Origin: Blastocladiella emersonii ATCC 22665
Taxonomy: Eukaryota; Blastocladiomycota; Blastocladiomycetes; Blastocladiales; Blastocladiaceae
Direction: 5' to 3'
NCBI GenBank assembly: GCA_025594325.1
Contig: JANHCV010000007.1
Coordinates: 372,001-436,000 of the forward strand
Length of the DNA: 64,000 bases
Of this stretch, positions 11,735 through 22,231 are shown piece after piece (positions within the stretch are counted from its first letter, which is position 1; the number at the start of each line of letters is the position of its first letter). The notes under the pieces were generated by a model. The model made no database searches. It had not been told where the DNA came from and worked only from the letters and a program-made list of their open reading frames with translations. A program made the position numbers and the translations under genes.

Positions 11735-12787
11735 GAGCGACAGAGCTGGAGGGATGAGAGAGCGGGGATGTGTTGCGCGCTCGGCATCGCAAGTTGCTTG
11801 TGGCGACGCACCCTGATCTGGAGTTCAAGTGACGTGACACCGGTTCGAGGTATCTCTGCGAAATGATTAACGCGAAGAGACCTAACACCGTTGTCCACCG
11901 CGCGCGACTGCGTATGCGAGGCCTGGTTGATCGCCAATTCTTTCGACGAATCAACGAATCAACGATTCAGCGCAGCATGAATTGACTCAGAACTCTGGTC
12001 CTGAACCTGATCAGGTACGCGGATCACAAACTGCTGCACGAACGACAAGCGAGAGTCGCAGCGGCGTTCTCCGTTTCCGCGAGAAGGTTACTGCCCGCAC
12101 ATCAACACTCTGGCCGCGGGAGGGGCGTGGAAGCGCGGACATGGACATGCTTGATGTCGAGGCGAACGTGTTTTCGTCCGAGCGCACGGCTGGACGCACA
12201 ATACTTGCTTCATAACTGCGGTCTCGTCCAACAATGCGTGTGTATCTGGTATTCCGTGTCATCCGCATTGTGAAACATCCGCGTGAACAGGGCGAACTGG
12301 TGGCCGCGCCTGGATCGGACTTGTCTCACACGTGAGACGCGCTGCGCCACTCACGTGTACGCCGTCTCGCAGGTCGTGATCAGCCCCGAGTTTTGCCTTT
12401 CGTCGCCGCGCACTTGTGGGCGACTGCAAACTGCGTGCACTGCGCGATCCTGCCTCCCCAGTCATGTAACGCAGACATCGGAAGTCCGGTCGGTGTCACG
12501 CCGAACGGTCGCAACCTCGTGTGGCCCAGCTGTGCCCGAGCGCCGGCTAAACCCGAAACGGGGAGCGCCGATCCGAGTGCGGATGCACCACTCGCTTGCC
12601 AACGTCGCTTTATCTGGGTTACCGCAGCGCGCAGCAACGGGCCGCAGCTGCGCTTTTCACGGCGTTCCGCCTGGCGTTGTTTCGGGGAGAGCATAAAACC
12701 TGCCCGCGAGTCGCGGCTCGTCTGCGCTCCCGAAGCTCATCCTTCACTCTCCCTTCAACCTAGAGTAGAGGCGTGGCAGCACCTACG
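11735..12787. promoter_or_regulatory. Divergent intergenic region with a TATA-like element
   Basis: About 1 kb between the divergent secreted repeat protein and the zincin-like gene. A GCATAAAACC element at 12691-12700 lies 90-100 bp before the ATG at 12788 and is a good TATA candidate. No coding potential is supported. Confidence 0.5.
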
Positions 12788-14410
12788 ATGCGTCGCACCA
12801 CCACCACACGCCCGATCCTCGCGCTCCTCGCCCTCGCCGTGGCGCTCGCCACGCTCTCGGCCGTCGAGGCTCGTCCCGCGCCGGCCGCGGCCAGCTACGG
12901 CAGCGAGACGGGCGTCGGCAACGCCTTCAACATCGATTTCTCGTGCGACAAGGACGTCAAGTCGTGCAAGCGCATCGAGAAGGCTGTCAAGGGCGCCGCC
13001 CAGCGGATCGCCAGCGAGTTCAAGTTCCGTCGCACTGTGGTACGCTTCGCCCGTTTCACCCACTCACGCTTCGAGCAAGCTCTCACCTTTATCTCCTCAC
13101 GCTTCTAGAACCTCAACATCGGTCTGTTCCAGCCGTGCGGCTCGTCGCAGCCGGATCCCGCGTGCGCGTAGTCCGAGGTCGACGGGTACGCGTACCCGAC
13201 GCAGCGCTTCCCCGTGATCCACAAGGACGACGGCGAGACGTACCTGTACCCGACGGCGGTGCTCAAGCAGCTCGACTTTGCCGCCATCGACCAGGGCAAG
13301 GTCAAGTGGCCCGCGTACGACGTGGTGGCGCGGTTCAACGCGCAGCGCGACTGGTGGTTCGCCGACGACAAGGCGGCCATGCGCCCTGACCAGCGCGACC
13401 TCGAGGCCACGGCGCTGCACGAGCTCCTGCACGGGCTCGGGTTCGGCGACGACACGCTCATGTCGTGGCAGCTTGACGCGCGTGCCCCGATCCTCCTCCC
13501 CTTTTACGACTCGACGCCGCCCAGCGTCCAGCCCGCGCCCGAGCAGTCCGAGTCCACGGACCGCCCCTTCAACCAGCAGGTCTTCTACCGCCTGACCCAG
13601 CCGACGATCTGGAGCCGGTTCCTCGTCGTCAATGGTACCTCCGTCGCCGATTTCGTCAAGCCGATTCGCGCCGCGTTTGGCGCGGTCGTCGCCGCCAAGA
13701 AGATCACGCCCACCGTCACCTCGCCCGACAACGGCTACTCGCCGCGCGCCGCCTTTGACGCCATCACGGCCGACGCGACCGCGTACAAGACCATGTCCCG
13801 CCTGTACGTCCTCGGCACGCGCCCGGGCAACCTCGAGTTCCGCGCCGGTGCGTGGCCACCGGGTTCGCCCGCCGACAAGCCGCTCACGCTCGAGACGGGT
13901 CTGCGGCCGTTCGTCCGCGGCTCGTCGGTCGTACACACGGCCGTGGCCGCCAACGCGACGGCCGACTTTATCATGACGTACAAGCCCTCGGGCCTGTCGC
14001 TCGACAAGACCATCGCCAAGGTCAAGGCGCCCAAGTCGGGCATCGGCAAGGCGACCAAGGACGCAATGCACGCCATCGGCTACACGGCGGCCGGCGCCAA
14101 GGAGTTCAAGTCGGTGGCCAAGTTTGCCGAGATTGACCCCAGGGCTCTCGTCCAGGGCGCCGTCAAGGGCAAGGCCGTGCGCGACAACACGGTATCGGTC
14201 GCGGCGAGTACCACCGGCACAGCTGCGCCCGTTCTCGCGTCGACCGCCGAGTCCGCTGCGCCGACCGAGTCGTCCTCGGCCCTCGGTCTCGGTGCCGGTG
14301 GTGTCGCTGGCGGTATCTCGGCCGCGGCCCTCGTCGCCTTTGTTGCCCGCCGCTCGCGCAAAGCGGCGACGGAGGCCGAGGATCCCGAGTACAACACGCT
14401 CAACGCGTGA
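12788..14410 (+). pseudogene. Membrane-anchored zincin-like protein with in-frame TAG
   Basis: Exon 1 (12788-13039) encodes a signal peptide (ILALLALAVALATLSAVEA) and a Cys-containing start of the mature domain. The intron is 13040-13108 (GTACGC...TTCTAG), phase 0. Exon 2 reads 20 convincing codons, including LFQPCGSSQPDPACA, then TAG at 13169-13171, then continues open in the same frame to 14410. Downstream lies HELLHGLGFGD (about residue 188), an HExxHxxGxxD zinc-binding motif. A second conserved region and a Ser/Ala/Thr stalk follow. The end is a transmembrane helix (about 20 residues starting GAGGVAGGIS) with basic RRSRK on the cytosolic side. If the TAG stops translation only about 104 residues are made. 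An alternative 132-nt intron (13040-13171) would skip the TAG but also remove conserved-looking sequence. Outside the fungal families I can name. Confidence 0.6.
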
Positions 14411-14579
14411 TTCACTGATATACCCTCCGTCCCTGTACCCTTAATCGAGAGATATATCCAGTCATTTTCGCCAATCTAATGACTGAGATATAGATCGAAT
14501 AGTGCGGTGACGTGGTGAGTGGCGCAACACGTTCTTCCCACGCGTCCCACTGTCTCCTCGCCGCTCCCTCGTCAGTTCT

Positions 14580-16396
14580 ATGCATGTAACCACCATAAAT
14601 CTATCCAACTTGCCGCAAAATGTTATGGAGGATGTCCTGAAGCTGATTGCACGGCCGTGCTCGTCTATCGTGGCGACTTCGCGGGAACTCGCACACGCAG
14701 GGCGTCCGACCAGTTTGATCGCGCACTGGGCCGAGCGCGTCGTCCACGACACAGCGCGCGAGGTTTATGCTAGCAAGCCACGGCAGGCCAGTAGATTTCT
14801 GTCCCCGCTCGCAATCTATCTCGAACGCCTGGTTTGCGGTCGTCGTTCAAGCCAATCCATGCCACCCAACACACTTGTGGGCGAGCTTGCGCACCCGTTC
14901 ACCGAGGCTATAGTGAAACGCTCTGTTCGAGCGGTCCGGCTCTCAGTGCACTCGGCAAAACCGTTTCCAGTCCAACTCGATGCGAGTGTGGCCTCTCGGC
15001 TAGCGCGGCTGCGCCAGCCAAGCATGCCTCGCACGGAAGGCCCGGCCATCGATGCATTGTTACTTGTCATCTTCTTTCTCTACGTCGGCGAACTCCCACG
15101 CATGCAGTCCCTGCTCGATGACCTCATCTCAGCCGACCCCTCACTACTTACACACCAAACACGGATCTCCAGCCTTGCATCGATTTTTCTCGACCAGGAA
15201 GTCCATAACTACCAATTCGTTGGCATTGGCCCCGAAAGACTTGCTACCCAAACCACGTTCGCGACCTATCTTTCCTCCCTTGCCCTAATTGAGTGGGACG
15301 CGGACGCGCTCAACCGGCTCCTTCAACCCCAATACCAAGTCGACATCGACCTTTGCGTCAAATTTGCGTGGTCGATCTCGAATACCATGCTCATTCGTCT
15401 CAACGCCGAAGGAGCTCTCGATGCCATCACGCCTCGCATAGCCCAAATCCTGGAGTTGCTCAGATCTCACGGCTGGGTTGACACTGACCTTTTGCTGGGT
15501 CAGGCATGTGCCCGCCGCTTGACGCCTGACCTCCTCAAGCATCTCTTCTCGACATACTACTCAACGATCGGGCCCCTCACCACTGACCACACCGTCCGTG
15601 AGTTCTTTATCCGCTATCTTACTTCTTGGGTCAAGGCACCGCTTGATCTCGATCTCGATCTGCTGACAGCCGCAGCAGAAATCGGGCTCGTCTCGGACAA
15701 TATGTGGGCCACGTTACTTGGTGAGTTGGCCGAGGACGCAGCATGGTGGAAAGTTGCCCAAGTCGCACAACTGCCGGGTGCAGTCCGGGACTGGGACTTC
15801 GTGCTCACCGCAAGTACGTCACTGATTTATCTAAGCCCGACGACGCACAGCGACTAACCCGTAGTAAAGCCATACTCCGTAGCCCGCGGAAGAGCGTTAG
15901 ATTCGATCGCCCGTTCCAACTCGCTGGAGAAGTGCTACCGCAGCCGTTCGACGTCTTCACAGACGAGGTCCTGGAACATGTCACCTTCTCCTCAGGTCTC
16001 CTTCCTTCGCTTCGACTCCTTCGCGAGCGCGGGGCCGAATTCCCGTCCAGCCTTGACCTCCTCCAGCACATCGAGGAGCGCGATTGGCCCAAAGAGGAGT
16101 TCACCACGAAATCCCTGGCTATCGCATCTTTACTAACTTCGGTACTCAACGACGAGGACTCAACCGAGCACGCTCTCACATTCCTTGCTGGTGACGGCGA
16201 CACCGCTGATCTGAGCACGATTCACTCCCGCGTTATGGGTCATTTCGATTGTCTCGCAACGCTCGACAACCCGGCGAACCAACGTTACGCGTCCCACGTT
16301 CTTGAAATGGTCCCACTCCATCCCCACGCGCGGGCTGGGACCAAGCCGTGGACGTACGCCGCCGACCTGATTCAGCAACGGTTTGCTGAGGTGTAG
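14580..16396 (+). CDS. Lineage-specific helical protein, F-box-like N-terminus
   Basis: Exon 1 runs 14580-15813. An intron (GTACGT donor at 15814) follows, with the best frame-restoring acceptor at 15869. The obvious TAG acceptor at 15864, preceded by a CTAAC branch-like site, would break the frame, so the exact 3' splice site is uncertain. Exon 2 is 15870-16396. Total is about 585 residues. The start (INLSNLPQNVMEDVLKLIA) resembles an F-box or the N-terminal module of the neighbouring lineage-specific proteins. The rest is predicted helical with no recognised domain. It lies in a run of accessory genes on the plus strand. Function unknown. Confidence 0.6.
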
Positions 16397-16698
16397 GAGG
16401 GACGTAAGATGGTCGCGTAATGTTAATGACTATGTCGCGTCAAATTTATATGGCCGATTCCGGTGGTGAGCTCACATTCGTTAAACCGAGGAAGTTCAGC
16501 CAGCGCTCGACGCGTACTGACGCGACTGGCGTCCGTGACACGTGATGCTACTGATCGCATTTTCGCGCCTTGATCCGAGCCGACCGACTGGTCCGGTCCG
16601 CTCAAGAGCGCTCCTCCGGTCCGCTCAAGAGCGCTCCGCTGCACCTCCCGGTTGACGAAACCCACATTTCATGAAATTTGCATGAACTTGCTGAAACC
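16397..16698. other. Short intergenic region with a tandem repeat
   Basis: About 300 bp between two same-strand lineage-specific genes. Apart from the 23-bp tandem repeat at 592-637 of the 16-kb block (annotated separately), nothing is recognised. Confidence 0.5.
16592..16637. repeat. Perfect 23-bp tandem repeat, two copies
   Basis: Two adjacent identical 23-bp units, each made of TCCGGTCCGCTCAAGAGCGC plus TCC, about 60 bp before the ATG at 16699. Each unit has a GCTC...GAGC inverted core, so it could be a duplicated binding site or a simple replication slip. Confidence 0.8.
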
Positions 16699-17964
16699 AT
16701 GAAAGTACACTCCATTATTGAACGAATCCTTGTCTTCGCCGTAAAGGCGACCGACCCGGCCGACTTGTCGTCGCTCGCCCAGTACTCCCGTGTTCTCCCG
16801 CGCTCTGCTGCGCGACTCGTGAGTCAGGCCATCGAAAAGCATGTCTCAACCCGGTTACACTTGGAATATGCGGCCGAGCACGGCCCGCCCCAACTACTGG
16901 AGCTCCGTCGGGCTTCTGGCAGCACTTGTAACCTTTCTGTGATTCGCACACATTCTCAGCGTACGCCTGATGGCAACCATCCGGCGGCGTATGCGCTGTC
17001 GGACGCGACGCTCTCTTCATCACACAAGCGGCCCCTCCCGCTGCCGTCCACCATGCTCTCGCCGTTCGACTCATCTGACGTGGCGTCGCTGCATCTGGCG
17101 AAGCGACGTGCGCTTGGAGATGCCAGTACCGTGACCTCTGCAGCTAAGCGGCTAGTGCAGTTCCAAACTTACAAGCGCAAGGTACTGGCCGAACTGCAGC
17201 TCGAGGAGGACCATCTCATGCTCGAGGTGTTCAACGAGTGGAAGCAGGTCGAGCAGCAGCGACTTGCGGCGCGAAAGCAATACGACGCTACCAAGGAGGA
17301 GTTCGACCTGCTAAGAGGCAAGGTTGAAGCGCTCAAGCGAGAGAAAGCCGAACTTGAGGCCCAGAGAAAGAAGTCCGAGCGAACGGCGCCTTGTCAGCGG
17401 GCGAGGGGACTCGAAAAACTGCAGCAGCAGACTCAGCAGCTTCTCGCGCCGCCGCAGCCGCAGAAGCAGCAGCAACATGCGACGGTCGCGTTCGCGCTTG
17501 ATAACTCGATGCAGGCGCAGCCCCGCGCGTCTCAATCGATTCCGCTGTATTTGATGCACGGAGGAGCGCCGCACATGGCGAGTGGCTCCACAAACCCGAG
17601 TCAGCAGCAGTACGCGACGGCCTCGTACATGTTCGGCTACCAGGCGCAGCCGGAGCAGCTCACGTCGCCGTCAACCTCGGTTTCCGACGCGTATCCGCAC
17701 CAGGGAGCGCGGTTCGAGCCGATCCGCGGCAGGAACACGGCGCGTCTCTCGCTGCCGCAGCAGCAACCGCATCCCGCTCCAACCTCATCTCCGCCCGACG
17801 GCTCAATGCAGGCGAATCAGCTCATTTCGTCGTCGCTCCCGCTGCCCGCGACCTATACGCACACAGGAGCGCAGCTTATTGCGAGCGGCTCCACAAACCT
17901 GCCTCAGCAGCAGCAAGATTTGTTCTCACTCATTGGCGCGGATTTCCTCAACAACTTTCGTTGA
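16699..17964 (+). CDS. Q-rich coiled-coil protein with the lineage-specific N-terminal module
   Basis: 421 residues, single exon, from the first true in-frame ATG. Residues 1-75 (IIERILVFAVKATDPADLSS onward, then SLAQYSRV) match the N-terminal module of the LRR proteins at 52003 and 20243. Instead of LRRs, a Ser/Pro linker leads into a coiled coil (about residues 150-240, rich in Leu, Glu, Lys, Arg). A low-complexity tail of Gln, Pro and Ser follows, in which GSTNxxQQQ-type segments recur. The layout resembles a nuclear or scaffold protein, but no DNA-binding domain is seen. Function unknown. Confidence 0.65.
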   Translation: MKVHSIIERILVFAVKATDPADLSSLAQYSRVLPRSAARLVSQAIEKHVSTRLHLEYAAEHGPPQLLELRRASGSTCNLSVIRTHSQRTPDGNHPAAYALSDATLSSSHKRPLPLPSTMLSPFDSSDVASLHLAKRRALGDASTVTSAAKRLVQFQTYKRKVLAELQLEEDHLMLEVFNEWKQVEQQRLAARKQYDATKEEFDLLRGKVEALKREKAELEAQRKKSERTAPCQRARGLEKLQQQTQQLLAPPQPQKQQQHATVAFALDNSMQAQPRASQSIPLYLMHGGAPHMASGSTNPSQQQYATASYMFGYQAQPEQLTSPSTSVSDAYPHQGARFEPIRGRNTARLSLPQQQPHPAPTSSPPDGSMQANQLISSSLPLPATYTHTGAQLIASGSTNLPQQQQDLFSLIGADFLNNFR

Positions 17965-18120
17965 ACGTGGTGGCAACGACGAACTCAATAGATATTCCCG
18001 TCAATTTCTGTTTTATCCTGACACGAAATAAGGAAGCAACTCTTAGCACCGCGTGCTACCATGATAGGCTCGTTTTACGCAACACCGCGGTGAGAGATTC
18101 CAGGTGACAACGGCCATGGT

Positions 18121-19597
18121 CACGGCCGTGGCAGACCTGGCGAACTCCCCGTTGAACACTTTGCCGAGTTCTCGCTGCCGTTGCGTACTCTCCTGGGCTT
18201 CAACGATGTACTAGACTGCTCAAAGCCCTCTGTGCGCCGTCCCTCGGGCGACCTGTACGCCGAGACACATCACGGCACAATCGCCTTGGGGGAAGCAACG
18301 GCACTTAACCTGAACTCAATGCGACTCACCATGGTGGGGGCGAATGTACTTTGGGCTGCTCTCGCAAGCCCCAATCAAGCTGTGGACAAAATCTCTCTTG
18401 CAATGTCGGCAGTTTCGCTCGCACTGGTTGTACAACTCGACCTCCCTGACACTTTGCAACAACGTGATCTAAGTGGACATCGGCGATGGACATTGCCTTA
18501 CTTATCGGAATAACGAAGTTGCACCTGGTCCATGGCTTCCAAAGAGCATTAAACGCCTCGATCTGAGCGATGGAAACTTTCTAGGCGGAAGTACTGCATT
18601 TTTACGGCACCTCCCCGCGTCCCTCACGGCGCTCAATGTCAGCTGCAGCCTTTGGACTGGTGATGGACTCGTTGATCTCGTCAACGGCTTGTCGCCTTCT
18701 CTCCAACGCCTCAATCTTCTGGAGGTCGATTTCACTCCCAAGGCGGCCACGGCGTTTTCAAGCTGGCTTCGTGGGAGCGCACTGGTCGAGCTTGCGTTCG
18801 GACTCGTAACGGATTCTGACGATTCCTTGCAACTGATATGTGTGTCTCTATCGCCCACTATTCGCCGCCTCCGGGTCGAGAACTCTCAACTTGTTTCTGA
18901 TAACGCGTCGGCGCTCTCGAAGGGGATGCCGCCACATTTGGAAGCCCTCAACCTTCGAGGAACTTGGATCGGACACGAATCGATTCGGGCATTAGCACCG
19001 ACTCTTCCTGCTACGTTGAAAGAGCTTGTGCTTGCTGATGGTCCAGTTGGCCAAGACGGGTGCTCAGCGCTTGCCGCTCACATGCCGCCGTGTCTTGAGA
19101 CGCTCAATTTTTCAAAAGCGGGTCTTGGCCCCACTTCCGCGGCCATCCTCGCCCGCAAACTGCCTCGAAGCCTCAAAAATCTTGACTTGAGTTACAACCG
19201 GATCGACGACGATGGGATCATAACACTTGCGAATGCGTTCCCACACCTTCTTAAGCATCTCGACTTCAGTCAAGTCGATCTGACAGGGACAGGAGCTGCA
19301 GCAATTGCTGCGGCGCTTATCCCAGCGTTACGTGTCCTAGTTCTGGACGGTAATCGCGAGCTTGGCGACGAAGGGTTGATTGTTTTCGCTGAGCGGATGC
19401 CGATTTCACTTCAGAGCCTCAGTGTTCGTGACACAGCTGTCACGCATCGCGCTTTGTTGCGCATGACAGAGCTTGCGATGCACGGCAATCTCCGCAGCCT
19501 GATCGCGAGCGACAACGACCTTGGATCCGACGATCAGGTCAATTTCGCTCTGGAGGTGCTCTTGACGAGTTACCCAGCTTGTGAGGTCGAAGTCTGA
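18121..19597 (+). pseudogene. LRR protein pseudogene (5'-truncated, 13-bp frameshift insertion)
   Basis: Homologous to the intact LRR gene at 52003-53847. The frame around 18145-18470 aligns with its region after the N-terminal module (RPSGD, LWAALASPNQ). No ATG or N-terminal module precedes it. At 18474-18493 the sequence TGGACAT-CGGCGA-TGGACAT shows a 13-bp insertion bounded by 7-bp direct repeats. Removing 13 bp would join LDLP...DLSGH to CLTYRNNEVAPGPWLP, as in the paralog. After it, about 370 codons of clean leucine-rich repeats run to TGA at 19595-19597. The long open downstream frame suggests the damage is recent. Confidence 0.7.
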
Positions 19598-19734
19598 GCG
19601 CAATCGTGGCTTTGTACAGGAATTAATGGTGTGCGAAACAATTTATACGACTAAAATGGTCTGCAAATCGCACCTGAACGGCAAATGCGGGGCTTGAAAC
19701 GCCATTAATTTATGGCAGCGTCCTTCGTGGGCGG

Positions 19735-19815
19735 GAAGAAGGTACGGATCAAGAATTTGACGAGGAGTACGATGATTACATTGTTGAGCTGGACGAGGCG
19801 AAACTAGTCATCTAA
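19735..19815 (+). pseudogene. Remnant of a DUF4470-family 3' end
   Basis: A short open frame, acidic and ending DDYIVELDEAKLVI before TAA. It resembles the acidic tails of the DUF4470-family paralogs at 54178 (DDDRIVELDE) and 58229 (DTRIVELD). It sits just after an LRR pseudogene, where the local order would place a DUF4470 gene. Short match, so tentative. Confidence 0.35.
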
Positions 19816-19882
19816 TGTGGTACATTTTTCGTAAGCATCTGACTTTTATGGCCGAAGAAGAAAATGGGGAGGTTTATCGCGG

Positions 19883-20062
19883 GAGGTCGAGCCCGAAGTT
19901 GCTCAACTTGCGAGACGCGTCAAGGAGATCTTTACTCGTGGTTGGCAACGTGATCTGCGCGTGACGAGTGACGAGCAGGCGCTGTTCCTGCGGTATGTGA
20001 TGATGCAAATTGTCTGTGAGCCTGACCCAACGAATCGTGGACCCATCATCGCGGATTGTTAG
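19883..20062 (+). pseudogene. Internal fragment of a DUF4470-family gene
   Basis: 59 open codons before TAG. The segment RDLRVTSDEQALFLRYVMMQ resembles RDLRHAPTSEQTAQYLQYVL of the paralog at 58229-60191 and CEKQAQFLRVVLMNIF of the one at 54178. No start codon or full domain is present, so it reads as a decayed gene piece between two LRR pseudogenes. Confidence 0.4.
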
Positions 20063-20242
20063 GCGACGGACATGTGCACGTGGGCGGCGCCACTCGTGGC
20101 TCGTTCGTGACGCTCATCAGCACGTGAGTGGCACCCTTCCATGTGCGGGCTTGAGTTCGTGGTTCGTGGAATGTACAATGCTCGACTCGTCGACACCCTC
20201 ACTCATCGACTCTTCAACTCCCCTCTGGCTCCCTGAATTCAC

Positions 20243-21680
20243 ATGAACCAAATGAGTAACATCTTGCAAGGCTTTTCGAAGCCCTCCTCGGCTCTGGTTC
20301 TGCCGTGGCTGGACGTCGGCTTCGTCGTTGAAGACATTCTCGTCCGCGCCGTGTACTTGACGGCGCCCGACAACTTTGTGGCGCTTGCCAACTACGCTCG
20401 CGCAAGTCCGCCTCCAATGTTTTGACTGGCGCGTTGGTTCGGGGTTGTCGCTTCACCGAAACTGGTGCTTCCCTGTTGTCCAATTTCTATGGAAGTCTCG
20501 ACCCGAAGCCGATTCAGATCGACCTCCTGAATTCGGCCATCTCGCTTCCGACTTTCCAGCGTATTCAGATCCCGATTTCAGTGCGTATCTTGAGGCTTAA
20601 CGGAAATTGCCTTGTTCACCGCGCCGAGGAAGCGTCCATGGGTCCCTGGCTCCCCGAAACTCTTCAAATGCTTTCGCTCCGAGCTGGCCGACTCAATCGT
20701 GCGAACAGCACTTGGCTTCTTCGCTCTCTTCCAGCTTCTCTTGTTGAGCTCGACCTTGGCTATTGAAACATGCTCCCCGACGACATCATTGATGTTGCGC
20801 ACGACATTCCCAAGGGCTTGAAACAATTGAACCTGGCGACGGCCAGCTGGAGCCCAGAGGCGGCGGATGTTTATGCCGGTCAACTTCGCGACACCGCATT
20901 GCTCATTCTCGAGTTGCAGGAATGCCCGATTCCCGCCGAGCCGAGGTCTGGTCGCGCCTTGTTCTCGGCCTGCCGCCGCAACAGCGGGTGCTAAATCTTT
21001 CCAAGACTGCAATGGGACTTGCTCTTGTTAAACCTGTACCCAAGCCTTTCCCGCCTGAACTTCAGGTTCTGGATCTCAGCGGAAACAAGCTCGGTTCGAA
21101 CTGTGCGAGTCTGTTGGCTGGTGCACTTGTCGGCTCGCTTCGCTCACTTGATCTCTAGGGCAAAACGGGCATTGACGCTGCACCCATGCGCGCAATAGCA
21201 CCCCTGTTCACACTGTCGCTTCGGATCCTTAGGCTTTGTGACAAATCGCTTGGAAACGAAGGAGTCGGTGCACTGCTTGGACAGCTTCCGTGCCAGCTGA
21301 TCCAGTTTGGTCTGAGGCGCGTAGGCCTCACGTCAGCGGGGACCGGTATTTTGGCGATTGAAGAACTGGCCAAGCTAATCCCGCCATCGATGCAGAAGCT
21401 TCGCCTGGATTCCAACCAAGGGCTTGGAGACGCTGGCATCACTGCAATCGCGCGACAGCTACCCGGTTCGATTCGTTCGCTCACGATTGCCGGGGCGGGA
21501 ATGACAGTCGAATCTTTCGTGCAGTTGGCAGAGCTTGTACCGGGAAGGCTTTCTCATCTCCTCATGGATAGCCGCATACTTGAACCCTCTGAGGAAGCGG
21601 CGCGAACTGCGCATGCGGCGTTCCTGGAGCGACACCCTAACTGCAAGCTGCACATGCGATGGTGCCCTGAGACGTATTGA
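20243..21680 (+). pseudogene. LRR protein pseudogene with internal deletion and stops
   Basis: Starts like the intact paralog at 52003-53847 (LDVGFVVEDILVRAVYLTAP, then NYARA). It then loses about 170 codons and changes frame near 20400-20425, resuming at RFTETGASLL. Further breaks: TGA at 20764-20766, a frame change between 20930 and 20994, and TAG at 21156-21158. Between breaks each segment still reads as good LRR sequence, ending EEAARTAHAAFLERHPNCKL as in the family. Upstream of DUF4470 gene A, same strand. Confidence 0.8.
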
Positions 21681-22231
21681 AATCCTCTTAAGGCCTATTT
21701 TCTTTTGAATAACTCGAATGTCCTCTCGTTACGCCGTTGCTTTAGTGGGAGCTCTCAACAATAGGACAAAGCGCTTGGATGTAAGGCTGTGGCCCCAAAC
21801 GTCCGTTTGGCCTGTCGCGTAGCTAATCATAAACTAAAACAAGCTTCGTGAAGTCAAGATAAAAAAGATAATGATTGAATTTCAACTCCATTCGTGCTTG
21901 TATATTGCATGGGTGTCAGGTGTTCTCTTGTTGCGCGGACGAGCTGTTGGCCCCAATCGATCCTGGGCGATCACAACTTCCACCCGTATGCCCCAATGGA
22001 GAACAAGACTAATGATTGTTAACGTTTCGTGCCGTGCGTGTGGGCATGAGCGTGTCGACGTCGCATGCTTCGGCCTGGCGCGTTTGATGGCGGTGATCAA
22101 CTGCACGTGAGTGGCGCTCGAGTCGCCCCGACGTATCGAAACAGGCGTCATTTTTGCCTGTATCCAGTGCGCTTCGTACTAGGTTTGTCTGGTGAATTTT
22201 TTAGGGTGCCAGATGTCGGCAGTCAATGACG
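21681..22231. other. Intergenic region upstream of DUF4470 gene A
   Basis: About 550 bp, more AT-rich than the coding DNA, ending exactly where the long inverted repeat begins. No feature recognised. Confidence 0.5.
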
